Source of the DNA: Limnothrix sp. FACHB-406 | Lineage (GTDB): Bacteria > Cyanobacteriota > Cyanobacteriia > CACIAM-69d | DNA length: 64,000 bases | Assembly (NCBI RefSeq): GCF_014698235.1 | Contig: NZ_JACJSP010000001.1 | Location: 248,001 to 312,000 of the forward strand | Direction: 5' to 3' | Made by a program: the position numbers and the translations under genes | The notes under the pieces: model-generated | The model's input: only the letters and a program-made list of their open reading frames with translations | Told to the model about the DNA's origin: nothing | The model's database searches: none | Shown: one piece after another, positions 9,110 to 18,175 of the stretch | Position numbering within the stretch: the first letter of the stretch is position 1 | How the letters are laid out: every line of letters begins with the position of its first letter

Positions 9110-9190
9110 ATTTACAACTTTTTCAAGTCTCCCTTGCATTTTACAAGTAACCCTGTTAGTTTGATTTTGACTTGCAACTTGCAATTTAAA
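9110..9190. promoter_or_regulatory. Probable HxlR operator region
   Basis: The divergent spacer holds related boxes: acttgcaacttgcaa (9171-9185, two tandem ACTTGCAA-like units), ttttacaagtaa and atttacaactttttcaagtc. Repeated ACTTGYAA-like sites between an HxlR gene and its divergent neighbour are the expected position for autoregulation and control of the cupin gene. Confidence 0.45.
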
Positions 9191-9201
9191 AGTTAATTGC
9201 C

Positions 9202-9762
9202 ATGTACCACGCCCCATCCAACACCCAACCCACAGCCCAGACCGGCCCAGACTTTGCCGTGACCCACGCGGGGCCGCTTGCCAACCTCGAACAGTTCACC
9301 TTTACCCTCAACCTGGGCGATCGATCGCTGCCAACGCCTGGAAAACTGTTCTTGAAGGATTTACTAGGGTTAACCGGGGCAGAAATTTCTGTTAATAGCC
9401 TTTCGCCCAAAGAGTCGCTGCTTTTCTATCACAAACATCAGCAAAATGAAGAGGTTTATCTCTTTTTGGCAGGGGAAGGAGAATTTCAAGTCAATAACTG
9501 GGTTTTTCCAGTCCAAGAAGGCAGCTTTGTGCGGGTTAGTCCCGATGGTGAACGCTGTTTGCGCAATCGATCGCCCGTCGATCGCCTAGTTTGGATTGTG
9601 GTACAGGTGCGTGCTCAGTCCTATTCCTCGGGGAGCACCACGGAGGATGGAATCATGGTTCCCAAGCGGGTGAGTTGGATGGGCAAACAGGTGCTTAGCC
9701 CTGATAAAGTTCCAACGTCTCAACAAGGGCTAGATTCTGCACAAGGTGACCGTGGAGCTTAG
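9202..9762 (+). CDS. Cupin-domain protein under HxlR control
   Basis: A 186-residue single-cupin protein. The conserved cupin motif 1 is seen as LLFYHKHQQNEEVYLFLAGEGEF (around residues 74-96, with His and Glu metal-ligand candidates), and motif 2 as the PVQEGSFVRVSPDGERCLRN strand pair. The upstream FTLNLGDRSLPTPGKLFLKDLLGLTGAEISVNSLSP matches cupins that occur beside HxlR regulators and are thought to act in quinone or aldehyde stress. The enzymatic activity is unknown. It is transcribed away from the HxlR gene, and the operator boxes lie just upstream of the ATG. It has no signal peptide. The C-terminal tail is longer and polar. Confidence 0.8.
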   Translation: MYHAPSNTQPTAQTGPDFAVTHAGPLANLEQFTFTLNLGDRSLPTPGKLFLKDLLGLTGAEISVNSLSPKESLLFYHKHQQNEEVYLFLAGEGEFQVNNWVFPVQEGSFVRVSPDGERCLRNRSPVDRLVWIVVQVRAQSYSSGSTTEDGIMVPKRVSWMGKQVLSPDKVPTSQQGLDSAQGDRGA

Positions 9763-9975
9763 AAAAATTCAGCTACCCAGCGTTTACCGAGTGTTAACAA
9801 AGGCAATCCATTTCCAGCGATCGGGCGATCGCAAGCACAATCACAGAACAGGAATCTTGTTGGACGATCGATCCATCAACAGAGAAAAGCAATCAAGCGC
9901 AATCCCCTAACGTTGCTCCACCATCCAACAAGTTTTTCATCTCAAACTCAATCGACTTGCACACTAACCAATACA

Positions 9976-10476
9976 CTACTTACCGGCACAGTAGGTATTC
10001 ACTTCCTTGACCAAGGCGCTTTCGTCCTTCGCCGCCGTTTCTCCCATCTTGCTGGCCCCGGTCACATCTTCCTGCAATTGCTTCAGCCGCTTCAAGCTTT
10101 CAGGACTCGGCTTTTTCGTCTTTTCCATTTCCTCCAATGCGCCGCCCACTTTGCTGGAAGCGGTGCTCAAGTCCGAATAGATTTTGACAAACCGTCCCTG
10201 AAAACCCTTCAGGGTCTCATCGGCCACTTCCACAGCCCCAATTTCTGTCGATAAGCCACTCAGATCCGTGGACAGTTTCTTCATCGCCGGGGCATCCATC
10301 CCCTTAATGCTGGAGCTGATCTGCTGCCCTTTGTTCACAACGGCAATCAGCTTATTGCATTGGGCAACTTTGCTTTCGCCACAACCCACCAAAGCTAAGG
10401 ACAGCACCGCAGAAGCGGCCACTAATCGCCCAGCAGATAGGGATTGACCAAGGCGATGCATCAGGGTGAAAGACAT
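9976..10476 (-). CDS. Putative lipoprotein with helical domain
   Basis: A 166-residue protein starting at the ATG at 10476, with GAGGAG about 10 bases upstream; the longer frame starts inside that site. The N terminus is a lipoprotein signal: positively charged start, hydrophobic stretch ASAVLSLALVGCGES with the lipobox LVGC. The mature part carries two further cysteines (AQCNKLI and NTYCAGK near the C terminus) that could pair, and is predicted to be long amphipathic helices rich in Lys, Glu, Ser. It is likely anchored to a periplasmic membrane face. No enzymatic motif is present. Family not recognised. Confidence 0.75.
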   Translation of the reverse strand: MSFTLMHRLGQSLSAGRLVAASAVLSLALVGCGESKVAQCNKLIAVVNKGQQISSSIKGMDAPAMKKLSTDLSGLSTEIGAVEVADETLKGFQGRFVKIYSDLSTASSKVGGALEEMEKTKKPSPESLKRLKQLQEDVTGASKMGETAAKDESALVKEVNTYCAGK

Positions 10477-10965
10477 GGGTAAAACACTCCTCAAATGGAA
10501 GTCATTTTGAATGATCTAAAAAATCAGCCAATTGCGCTAGCCACGAAACCCAAAGCTTATCAAAATTTTCGGAAATTAACACAGTTGACAAGCACGATTC
10601 TGATTATCCACAATCAATCACCACAAGAAATTGAATGATGATTGATATTTCGATTCAGTCAAGTCTTGATCGCAAGAAATTGTTTCCTGAGGTTGATGAA
10701 TTTTGAAGAATTTGGATCTAATCAGAGTTCCGTCTTAGGTTGCGCAATCGCCGGCGGAATACGAATTGGTTGTTCACGAAAACCAGCAACTCATCACTCA
10801 AGAACCATGGCTAGCCGTTAAAGGAATCGGTCTTTTTTATTTTTATTACCTATACGGACAGGCTCAACCGCTCGTAGAGTCTTTGAATGAATGGAATGTG
10901 GTTTCAGCAGTGATCCTGATGTGCTGATAGCCTATTCTATGCTTGCGATCGTAACCTTGCCCCCT
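10477..10965. other. Intergenic, no gene recognised
   Basis: AT-rich spacer between divergent genes; it must hold promoters for both. No RNA gene, repeat or strong consensus promoter could be identified with confidence. Confidence 0.5.
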
Positions 10966-12000
10966 ATGACTTTTGATCCAGACTTCATGCCGTTGTTGCG
11001 CCGATCGACCGATCGACTCTTGACCCTGATCGATCGCTTCGGGGAAGCGCAGGTGTTGGTGGTGGGCGATCTGACCTTGGATGAGTTTCTGACGGGATAT
11101 GTGGAACGAATTTCCCGAGAAGCGCCAGTGCCGATCATCCGCCACGAACGAACGCGCCAAGTGCCCGGCGGCGGGGCCAATGCGGTCTATAACCTAGCTA
11201 AGCTCGGGGCAAACGTCCAGGTTGCTGGCTTTTTGGGGGACGATGTGCAGGGGCTGGCCATGCGTCAAATCTTTGAGGCGGCGGGCATTGACACCACCGG
11301 GGCGCTGGTGGAAGCGGCGCGGCCCACGGTGACGAAAACCCGGATTTCGGCCCACTCGCGCCAGTCCGTGACCCAACAGATCGTCCGGTTCGATCGCAAA
11401 TCTGACGATCCCCCCACGGCGGCCGACTGCGAGCGCCTGGCTGAGTTTGTGGCCGATCGCGCCCCCAAGGCCCAAGCAGTGGTTTGCTCCGACTATGGCG
11501 ATGGGGTGTTTTCCAGCGGCGTGATCCAAGCGGCCCTGACCGGCCAGCCGGTAATCGTGGATGCCCAAAAGGAACTCACCCGCTACCGGGGAGCCACTTG
11601 GTTCACGCCCAACCTGCCGGAAGCGGAGCGGGAAGCGGGCTTTGGCATCACCGATCAAGAGAGTTTGCTGAAGGCGGGGGCAACGCTGCTGGCCAAAACC
11701 GAGGCGGAATACGTGTTGATCACCTGTGGTGAGTCGGGAATGAGCTTGTTTGGGCGATCGGGCGACGTGTCCCACATTCCCGCCTTCAACCGGGCGGAGG
11801 TGTTTGACGTGACCGGCGCGGGCGACACGGTGGTGGCGGCCTTGACCTTGGGCTATGTGTTGGGGGCCACGCCCTGGGAAGCGGCGGTGCTGGGCAACTT
11901 GGCCGCCAGCCTGGTGGTGCGCCACATCGGGACAGCTACCACCAGCCGGGATGAGATGAAACGAGCCTTGAAAGCTATGCTCGATCGCGACAGCCAGTAG
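10966..12000 (+). CDS. PfkB-family kinase, heptose-7-phosphate kinase type
   Basis: About 344 residues, matching the kinase half of HldE/RfaE. It has LVVGDLTLDEFLTGYVERISREAPVPIIR at the N terminus, VPGGGANAVYNLAKLGA, and the PfkB signature DVTGAGDTVVAAL with the catalytic Asp. HldE phosphorylates D-glycero-beta-D-manno-heptose 7-phosphate at C1 in the synthesis of ADP- or nucleotide-activated heptoses for cell-surface polysaccharide. The nucleotidyltransferase domain of bifunctional HldE is absent. It lies 109 bases upstream of a dTDP-glucose dehydratase, supporting a surface-sugar role. ATGs at 10939 and 10987 are alternative starts. Other sugar kinases of the family cannot be excluded. Confidence 0.85.
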   Translation: MTFDPDFMPLLRRSTDRLLTLIDRFGEAQVLVVGDLTLDEFLTGYVERISREAPVPIIRHERTRQVPGGGANAVYNLAKLGANVQVAGFLGDDVQGLAMRQIFEAAGIDTTGALVEAARPTVTKTRISAHSRQSVTQQIVRFDRKSDDPPTAADCERLAEFVADRAPKAQAVVCSDYGDGVFSSGVIQAALTGQPVIVDAQKELTRYRGATWFTPNLPEAEREAGFGITDQESLLKAGATLLAKTEAEYVLITCGESGMSLFGRSGDVSHIPAFNRAEVFDVTGAGDTVVAALTLGYVLGATPWEAAVLGNLAASLVVRHIGTATTSRDEMKRALKAMLDRDSQ

Positions 12001-12020
12001 GGGCGCACGGCCGTGCGCCC
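12001..12020. repeat. Perfect palindrome gggcgcacgg-ccgtgcgccc
   Basis: A 20-base perfect palindrome directly after the stop codon of the kinase gene. A close relative, gggcgcac-cgat-gtgcgccc, lies at 43143-43162. It is either a dispersed repeat or a transcript 3'-end hairpin; no T-run follows. Confidence 0.6.
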
Positions 12021-12109
12021 TTAGGGCAAGGATCGGCGATCGACCTGGGTTGAAGGAATCGCCTGACTGAAGAATCTGAATTCATTGCTCGCACAGTTTG
12101 CACGAATCT

Positions 12110-13225
12110 ATGACTGACTCGATCGCCCGTTCCCCTCGCCGCATCATCATCACGGGTGGTGCGGGCTTCATTGGTTCCAACTTTGTCCGCCATTGGTGCG
12201 ATCGCTATCCGGGCGATCGGGTGGTGGTGCTCGATGCCCTGACCTATGCGGGCAACCGGGCAACCTTGGCCGATCTCGAAGCGGCCGATCGCCTGCGGTT
12301 TGTCCAAGGCGACATCACCGATCGTGTTCTGATCGATCGGCTCCTGAGCGAAGAGCAAATCGACACGATCGCCCACTTCGCCGCCGAATCCCACGTCGAT
12401 CGCTCGATCCTCGGCCCCGGTGCATTTGTGCAAACCAACGTGGTTGGTACGTTCACCCTGCTGGAAGCCTTCCGCCAACATTGGCTGGCGGCGGGCAAAC
12501 CGGCCGATTGGCGGTTCCTGCATGTGTCAACCGATGAGGTCTACGGCTCCCTGGGCGAAGACGATCCCGCCTTCAGCGAAACCACGCCCTACGCGCCCAA
12601 CAGCCCCTATTCCGCCTCCAAGGCCGGCAGCGACCACCTGGCCCGCGCCTACTTCCACACCTACGGGATGCCAACGATCATCACCAACTGCTCGAATAAC
12701 TACGGCCCCTACCATTTCCCGGAAAAGCTGATCCCCTTGATGTGCATCAACATCCTGCTGGGCAAGCCGCTGCCGGTCTATGGCGATGGGCAAAATATCC
12801 GCGACTGGCTCTACGTGGAAGATCACTGCGGCGGGATTGATGCGGCAATCCACAAGGGCCAACCGGGCGAAGCCTACAACATTGGCGGCAACAACGAGGT
12901 GCGCAACCTGGACTTGGTGAAGTTGCTGTGCGAGCTGATGGATGAGCTGGCCCCGCAGTATGGCTGGCACCTGCCCCAGCAGCCCAGCAGCAGCCTGATT
13001 ACCTTCGTGACCGATCGCCCCGGCCACGATCGCCGCTACGCGATCAATGCCGAAAAAATCCGCACCGAGCTGGGCTGGGAACCCTCCGTCACCGTCGAAG
13101 AGGGATTGCGGCGCACGGTCACTTGGTATTTGACGAACCGCAGTTGGTGGGAGCCGCTGCTCTCGGCCGATTACCAAACCTATTACCAAAAAATGTACGA
13201 TCGCCGCCCGGAAGCGGTGGGCTAA
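12110..13225 (+). CDS. rfbB: dTDP-glucose 4,6-dehydratase
   Basis: A 371-residue extended short-chain dehydrogenase. It has the Rossmann glycine motif ITGGAGFIGSNFV near residue 15, AESHVDRSI, the family-specific STDEVYGSLG with the TDE catalytic residues, and the YSASKAGSDH Tyr-Lys pair. It converts dTDP-glucose to dTDP-4-keto-6-deoxyglucose for rhamnose and other deoxysugars. Length and motifs match RfbB/RmlB closely. The ATG at 12110 is preferred over a TTG at 12098. It follows the heptose-kinase-like gene on the same strand; the other rml genes are not in this window. Confidence 0.93.
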   Translation: MTDSIARSPRRIIITGGAGFIGSNFVRHWCDRYPGDRVVVLDALTYAGNRATLADLEAADRLRFVQGDITDRVLIDRLLSEEQIDTIAHFAAESHVDRSILGPGAFVQTNVVGTFTLLEAFRQHWLAAGKPADWRFLHVSTDEVYGSLGEDDPAFSETTPYAPNSPYSASKAGSDHLARAYFHTYGMPTIITNCSNNYGPYHFPEKLIPLMCINILLGKPLPVYGDGQNIRDWLYVEDHCGGIDAAIHKGQPGEAYNIGGNNEVRNLDLVKLLCELMDELAPQYGWHLPQQPSSSLITFVTDRPGHDRRYAINAEKIRTELGWEPSVTVEEGLRRTVTWYLTNRSWWEPLLSADYQTYYQKMYDRRPEAVG

Positions 13226-13468
13226 TCGTAAGTACAGGGGGCGATCGCCTCGTTAACCCCAACCCTAATCTGAGCGATCGCCACAACCCTGTCCATCCCT
13301 GGGAACAAGCCAGGATCACGGGGGCTGGGTGAGGAGACCCCACCCCTGCGACTGATCGGTTGGGAGAACGAAATCATCGGGGTTTCAGGCAATTTGACGA
13401 CAGGCCCTACTACCCTGTGATTATGCTTAAAACTCAAAAATTATTTTTTGCGGTTAACAAATCCAGCA

Positions 13469-14836
13469 ATGGGCAGAATCAGGACACCACGAACCTTTGA
13501 GCAACTCAGCGCAGCAATTTCCTTTGAGCAATGGTCGCCACTGCTGCCGCGCTATGGCGTGATTGATGAACAAGGCCGCTATCTGCATTGGAATGACTTT
13601 CAATGGCGGGTTCAGCCCGGTGACGATGCACAAGCCGCTTGGCTAGCAACCAAATGGGCTAGGGGAATGATTTGCCAAGACATTCCAATCTTGGTGGCGG
13701 AGGGCGATCGCCCCTTTCGGTCTTGTATGCCCAATTCCCTGCTGGCCAACTTGCACCACATTGATCGAATGACCGGCTTGGGTGACAAAGTGGGCGACAC
13801 GGCCGCGAGTTTCCGCACTGACGAAAAACATAGCTACTTGGTCAAGAGCCTGATCCAAGAAGAAGCGATTACTTCATCACAGTTGGAAGGCGCTTCAACG
13901 ACTCGGTCTGTGGCCAAAGATATGCTTGAAAAAGGATTAGCTCCCAAAGATAAATCGCAACGGATGATTTTTAACAACTACCAATTAATGAAAAAGGTGG
14001 TTGAGCAAAAGTCCGAACCATTATCGATTCATTTCATCCGTGAACTGCACCAAATTGCCACGGATCAGGCGATTGAAAATCAGGCAGTTCCTGGAGAATT
14101 CAGAACAGACAATCAGATTTTTATTGCTGACGCTTATCAAGAGACGATTTTCCAGCCGCCCGACTGGGAAACTATTCCCGATCGCCTAGAAGCGCTTTGT
14201 ACGTTTGCCAACGGCGACTATGGCATCAATAATGCCAAGAGCTTTATTCATCCGGTGGCTAAAGCGATTATTCTGCACTTTCTGTTGGCTTATATTCACC
14301 CCTTCGGCGATGGGAATGGTCGCACTGCCCGCGCACTGTTTTATTGGAGTGTGCTGAGGTCAGGCTATGACGTTTTTGAATATATTTCCATTAGCAAATT
14401 TATTCAGTCCAAGCGCGGTGACTACGATAAAGCGTTTATCTATACGGAAACCGATGACTTTGATTTGACCTATTTTCTTTATAACCAAACGGAAACAATC
14501 ATCAAAGCAATCCAAGCTTTGCATGACTATTTGGAACGCAAGCAACGAGAATTTTATGAATTTATGGGCTGGATCGATCGCAGCCCGATCGCCAAGACCC
14601 TGAAGCGTGGTCATTTAGAAATTTTAAAAGCAGCTTTCAAGCAACCCGGTCGGGAATTTACCGCCAAACAAACGGCTACGGAATTTGGTATTAGCGAAAA
14701 TACGGCCCGTAGCTATCTGAATCGATTGGTGGCTCAGGATTTGTTGATTGAGGCGCGATCGAAGGTGGAAAAATTCACCGTTTACATCGCGCCCGCCAAT
14801 CTACCGACCCGCTTACAATTGACCGAGTTGCCCTAG
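13469..14836 (+). CDS. Fic/DOC-family AMP-transferase, self-inhibited class
   Basis: A 455-residue Fic protein. The catalytic motif HPFGDGNGRTAR starts at His277 and is intact (HxFx[D/E]GNGRxxR), so AMP transfer to a target hydroxyl is expected. Upstream, S136-SQLEG around Glu140 fits the inhibitory [S/T]xxxE[G/N] helix, here N-terminal to the Fic fold, so activity is probably autoinhibited. A C-terminal winged helix (EFTAKQTATEFGISENTARSYLNRLV) suggests DNA binding or autoregulation. This arrangement (DUF4172-like N part, Fic, wHTH) is widespread in bacteria, target unknown. The ATG at 13469 is used. It is convergent with proS, with 6 bases between the stops. Confidence 0.9.
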   Translation: MGRIRTPRTFEQLSAAISFEQWSPLLPRYGVIDEQGRYLHWNDFQWRVQPGDDAQAAWLATKWARGMICQDIPILVAEGDRPFRSCMPNSLLANLHHIDRMTGLGDKVGDTAASFRTDEKHSYLVKSLIQEEAITSSQLEGASTTRSVAKDMLEKGLAPKDKSQRMIFNNYQLMKKVVEQKSEPLSIHFIRELHQIATDQAIENQAVPGEFRTDNQIFIADAYQETIFQPPDWETIPDRLEALCTFANGDYGINNAKSFIHPVAKAIILHFLLAYIHPFGDGNGRTARALFYWSVLRSGYDVFEYISISKFIQSKRGDYDKAFIYTETDDFDLTYFLYNQTETIIKAIQALHDYLERKQREFYEFMGWIDRSPIAKTLKRGHLEILKAAFKQPGREFTAKQTATEFGISENTARSYLNRLVAQDLLIEARSKVEKFTVYIAPANLPTRLQLTELP

Positions 14837-14842
14837 CGATCG

Positions 14843-16645
14843 CTATGCCTGCAAGGCTTCGGTGATTTTGGTTTGCAACGTGCTGACCAACTCCGCGATC
14901 GCCACTTCTTCGGCCGTGGCCGTCGCCCGCGTCACCAGTTCCACCTTGCCCTGGGCGATCGCCCGGCCCGTCACCACCCGGAACGGAATCCCGATCAAGT
15001 CGGCATCCTTGAACTTCACGCCGGCCCGCTCTTCCCGATCGTCCAGGATCGTTTCGATGCCTGCTACATTCAGGTCGCTGTAGAGCTGCTGGGCGATCGC
15101 CATTTGGTTTTCGTCGGCAATGTTCGGCACGGTGACGATCGCTTGGTACGGGGCGATCGCCACTGGCCAAATCACGCCATTTTTGTCGTGGGACTGTTCC
15201 ACCGCCGCCTGGGCAATCCGCGACACCCCCACGCCGTAGCAGCCCATCCAAAAGGGCTGGCTCTCGCCGGATTCCGTCGTGAAGGCCGCGCCCATGGCCT
15301 GGGAATATTTCAGACCCAGTTGAAAAATGTGACCGGCTTCGATGCCCCGCGCTGATTGCAGAATTTGCGAGGGGTCATGCACCGCCCGATCGCCCGGCCG
15401 CGCCAAGTCCAGCTCCACCACTTCCGGCAGTTTGTATTGAGCGCCCCAGTTCGCCCCCACCACGTGATAGCCCGGTTGATTCGCGCCAGTCACAAAGTTC
15501 TGAAGCTGGCTGGCGTTCGGATCCACGAGCCGCAGGAATTGGGGAGCCGTGTCCTTGGCCTGGGCGATGTGGTCGTCGCTCAAGTCTGGTGCAATGTAGC
15601 CCAGGGGCAAGGGTTTGGCGGCCCAGGCGGCTTGGGCATCCGCATCGGGCACTTTCAGGGCCAGCACCTTCGTGCCGCCGTAGTTCGGGGCCCGCTGGGT
15701 GATCGCGTTGAACAGCTTCACCTCGTTCACGTCCCGATCGCCCCGAATACTAATCAGCACCAGCACTCGCTTGCCGTTATCCAGCACGGCTTCATAGAGC
15801 ACGTTTTTCACCACCTGGGTCGGGTCGCACTTCAGCACCTCGCACAAGCGGGCGATCGTGGTGGTGTCTGGCGTTTCCAGGGTTTCAAAACTCGTAAAGG
15901 GCGAAGGAACCGCATCCACTGGCTGCGACACAGCTTTTTCCACGTTGGCGGCGTACTGCTCATCTTCCGTGAACAGGATTTCGTCTTCGCCCGTGTCCGC
16001 CAGGATCATAAATTCCTGGGAGGCGCTGCCCCCGATCGCCCCGGAATCGGCCTGCACCGGCCGGAACTTCAGGCCACAACGGCGCAGCATATTTCGATAG
16101 GCCTGATCCATCGCGTCGTAGGTTTCCTTCAGGCTTTCGGGCGAGGTGTGGAAGGAATAGGCATCCTTCATAATGAATTCGCGACCCCGCAGCAGGCCAA
16201 AGCGCGGGCGAATTTCATCGCGGAATTTGGTTTGAATTTGATACAAATTCACCGGCAGTTGGCGATAGGAACGGATCAGTTCCTTGGCCACGGTGGTGAT
16301 CACTTCCTCGTGGGTGGGCCCGAGCATCAGCTCCCGATCGTGGCGATCGCTCAGGGTAAAGGCGATTCCTTCTGCTTTGTATACATCCCAGCGGCCGGAC
16401 TCCTGCCACAGTTCCGCCGGTTGCAATTGCGGTAGCAGGCATTCTTGCGCGCCCGTCGCGTCCATTTCCTCGCGCACAATCTGCGACACCTTTTGCAGCA
16501 CGCGCCACATCAAGGGCAAATAGGCATAAATCCCGCTACCGATTTGGCGGATGTAGCCCGCACGCAGCAACAGCTTGTGGCTGGTGACAACGGCTTCGGC
16601 GGGGTCTTCACGAAGGGTGACGAACAGGGCTTGGGACAGACGCAT
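14843..16645 (-). CDS. proS: Prolyl-tRNA synthetase
   Basis: A 600-residue class II synthetase of the long bacterial type. Motif 2 region GPTHEEVIT, the editing (INS) domain between motifs 2 and 3 (about 220-400, containing [21 protein letters not shown]), motif 3 [13 protein letters not shown] and an anticodon-binding C-terminal domain are all seen. It charges tRNA-Pro and hydrolyses misacylated Ala-tRNA-Pro. The ATG at 16645 gives [15 protein letters not shown], the family start. The first 15 codons plus 65 bases of leader are duplicated at 17466-17575, on the far side of the MntA/HepT module that now lies upstream. Confidence 0.97.
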   Translation of the reverse strand: MRLSQALFVTLREDPAEAVVTSHKLLLRAGYIRQIGSGIYAYLPLMWRVLQKVSQIVREEMDATGAQECLLPQLQPAELWQESGRWDVYKAEGIAFTLSDRHDRELMLGPTHEEVITTVAKELIRSYRQLPVNLYQIQTKFRDEIRPRFGLLRGREFIMKDAYSFHTSPESLKETYDAMDQAYRNMLRRCGLKFRPVQADSGAIGGSASQEFMILADTGEDEILFTEDEQYAANVEKAVSQPVDAVPSPFTSFETLETPDTTTIARLCEVLKCDPTQVVKNVLYEAVLDNGKRVLVLISIRGDRDVNEVKLFNAITQRAPNYGGTKVLALKVPDADAQAAWAAKPLPLGYIAPDLSDDHIAQAKDTAPQFLRLVDPNASQLQNFVTGANQPGYHVVGANWGAQYKLPEVVELDLARPGDRAVHDPSQILQSARGIEAGHIFQLGLKYSQAMGAAFTTESGESQPFWMGCYGVGVSRIAQAAVEQSHDKNGVIWPVAIAPYQAIVTVPNIADENQMAIAQQLYSDLNVAGIETILDDREERAGVKFKDADLIGIPFRVVTGRAIAQGKVELVTRATATAEEVAIAELVSTLQTKITEALQA

Positions 16646-16710
16646 AAAACAGCCAGGAGCAATGCACAGTCCAGAATATCGCAGTTGGGGCGATCGGGCA
16701 GGGCGATCGC
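16601..16710 (-). repeat. Parental copy of proS 5'-end direct repeat
   Basis: 110 bases covering the first 15 codons of proS and its leader, matched at about 104 of 110 positions by 17466-17575. The two copies bracket the MntA/HepT pair. Confidence 0.85.
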
Positions 16711-16780
16711 GCGGGTAATGGGGTGAGCCTGACGCTTGGCAAGCCGATCCATTACGATCGGAATAAAAAAATGACAGCCG

Positions 16781-17074
16781 ATGACACTCAACGACTTAAC
16801 CCCAGTGCTCAGAGCACGCATCAAAGAAATTGCGGCGCAACACGGAGCCTACAATGTCCGCATTTTTGGCTCCGTTGCCCGTGGGCAGGCTGATCACCAT
16901 AGCGATCTGGATCTATTGGTGGATTACGATCTCAGTCGCATTAGTCCTTGGTTTCCGGTGGGGTTGATTCGAGATTTAGAAGACTTACTCGCCATTAGAG
17001 TTGATGTGGTGACTCCTGCCGGTTTGAAAGATCGAATTCGCCAAGAGGTTTTACAAGAAGCCTGCCCCTTATGA
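16781..17074 (+). CDS. mntA: MntA-type nucleotidyltransferase antitoxin
   Basis: A 97-residue minimal nucleotidyltransferase. The motif [22 protein letters not shown] (residues about 28-49) holds the GSxARG and DxD metal-binding residues. In characterised MntA/HepT systems this enzyme transfers AMP units onto a tyrosine of HepT and so silences it. Its last codons overlap the start of hepT by four bases (ATGA at 17071-17074), which indicates translational coupling. The pair is AT-richer than proS and is flanked by direct repeats of the proS 5' end, so it appears to be an inserted unit. Confidence 0.88.
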   Translation: MTLNDLTPVLRARIKEIAAQHGAYNVRIFGSVARGQADHHSDLDLLVDYDLSRISPWFPVGLIRDLEDLLAIRVDVVTPAGLKDRIRQEVLQEACPL

Positions 17075-17400
17075 GAAATGACCTTGAGCGAATCAAAGAT
17101 ATCCAAGAGGCTATTCAAAAAATAGAAAAATATGCACAAAGAGGTGAGAAAGAGTTTTTTGAAAATGAATTAATTCAAGGCTGGATCCTACTTCAACTAC
17201 AAATTATTGGCGAGGCGGCAAGAGCGATCAGCAGGGAAACCTATAGTCAATACCCAAATATTGCTTGGCGTGATATTATTGGCTTCCGAAATCTCTTGGT
17301 TCATGAATACTTTCGAGTTGATCTAAGAATTGTTTGGAGAATTGTTGATCAAGAGATTCCTGAATTGAAATCTCAAATTCAAGTCATTCTTGACTCATAA
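17071..17400 (+). CDS. hepT: HepT-type toxin (DUF86/HEPN)
   Basis: A 109-residue all-helical HEPN protein of the DUF86 family. The ribonuclease/regulatory motif Rx4HxY is intact as RNLLVHEY near residues 74-81; the Tyr is the residue AMPylated by MntA in studied systems. Together with mntA it forms a type VII toxin-antitoxin module in which HepT cleaves RNA when unmodified. The gene overlaps mntA by four bases and ends 65 bases before the decayed proS 5'-end copy. Low GC and few HIP1 sites fit horizontal origin. Confidence 0.88.
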   Translation: MRNDLERIKDIQEAIQKIEKYAQRGEKEFFENELIQGWILLQLQIIGEAARAISRETYSQYPNIAWRDIIGFRNLLVHEYFRVDLRIVWRIVDQEIPELKSQIQVILDS

Positions 17401-17465
17401 TCCTATCAAAAATAGTAGTGCGATAATCCAATAGTCAGTAGGTTAGGTTGAGCCTTGCGAAACCT

Positions 17466-17575
17466 GGGGTCTTCACGAAGGGTGACGAACAAGGCTCAGG
17501 ACAGACGCATAAAACAGCCAGGAGCAATGCACAGTTCAGAATATTGCTGTTGGGGCGATCGGGCAGGGCGATCGC
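17466..17575 (-). pseudogene. Decayed copy of the proS 5' end
   Basis: Reads [18 protein letters not shown] on the minus strand; the Gln codon of the intact gene has become TGA. It matches 16601-16710 at about 104 of 110 positions including leader sequence, so it is a dead fragment of the proS start left beyond the MntA/HepT insert. Confidence 0.85.
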
Positions 17576-17606
17576 CCCAGAAGCCGACAGACCGCAGCCA
17601 GTTTCA

Positions 17607-18074
17607 CTAGAAATTCAGACCGATTCCAGATTGCCCCACCTCAGCAGCATTCGGTTGTTCAAGACGAAATTCATCTTGAATTCGGCAAACAACTTGATAA
17701 CTTTTAGGAGGCGAAATGGGCAAAGCGCGTAAGTACAAAAAAGCGGCTTGAGCGCCAGATTCCAGCAACAAAACCAGATCGGTTTCGGGGTTATAGCTGT
17801 CAACGGCTTGCAAGATGTGACCATTGATATGGTGATGATTCAAAATAACCGTGTCAGGAAAGGCTAGCCAAGCATTTAAAAATGCTGCGAGCCGTGGCCT
17901 CACAACATAATGGGTGCGAAATGTTTCTCCTGTAATATTGAGTTGCGGTGAATTCAAGCTACAAATAACTGCACCTCGTCCTCCCGCCAGATAATTACTC
18001 CAAGCGTTATATCCCAGAACAATTAAATTTGTGGCAACAAAGGACTCCTGCCAATCAGAAGAAGATGTCGCCAT
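17607..18074 (-). CDS. Unknown protein B of the metE-nrd operon
   Basis: About 155 residues from the ATG at 18074; the open frame extends to 18095. I recognise no named family. It is a paralogue of the protein at 20388-20822: both share an N-terminal block (here FVATNLIVLGYNAWSNYL then AGGRGAVIC, there FIQENFLYIGYVAWQGYL then KHGRGIVAC) and a C-terminal block (YNPETDLVLLLESGAQ / YAPDREILILVKHGQE, then PKSYQVVCRIQDEF / SECYRQVCDRWSEF). No membrane segment or metal cluster motif is evident; one Cys in each conserved block is shared by both paralogues. It is the last gene of the operon, 101 bases after the reductase beta gene. Function unknown; context suggests a role under B12 limitation. Confidence 0.7.
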   Translation of the reverse strand: MATSSSDWQESFVATNLIVLGYNAWSNYLAGGRGAVICSLNSPQLNITGETFRTHYVVRPRLAAFLNAWLAFPDTVILNHHHINGHILQAVDSYNPETDLVLLLESGAQAAFLYLRALPISPPKSYQVVCRIQDEFRLEQPNAAEVGQSGIGLNF

Positions 18075-18175
18075 ACAAAAACTCCAATTCGTCACAACTT
18101 CAAATCAAAAACCATGGTCGAAAAAGTTGAAAAATACGATTGTCAGTGATAGAATCCAAGCCGCTGCCTGACCAG

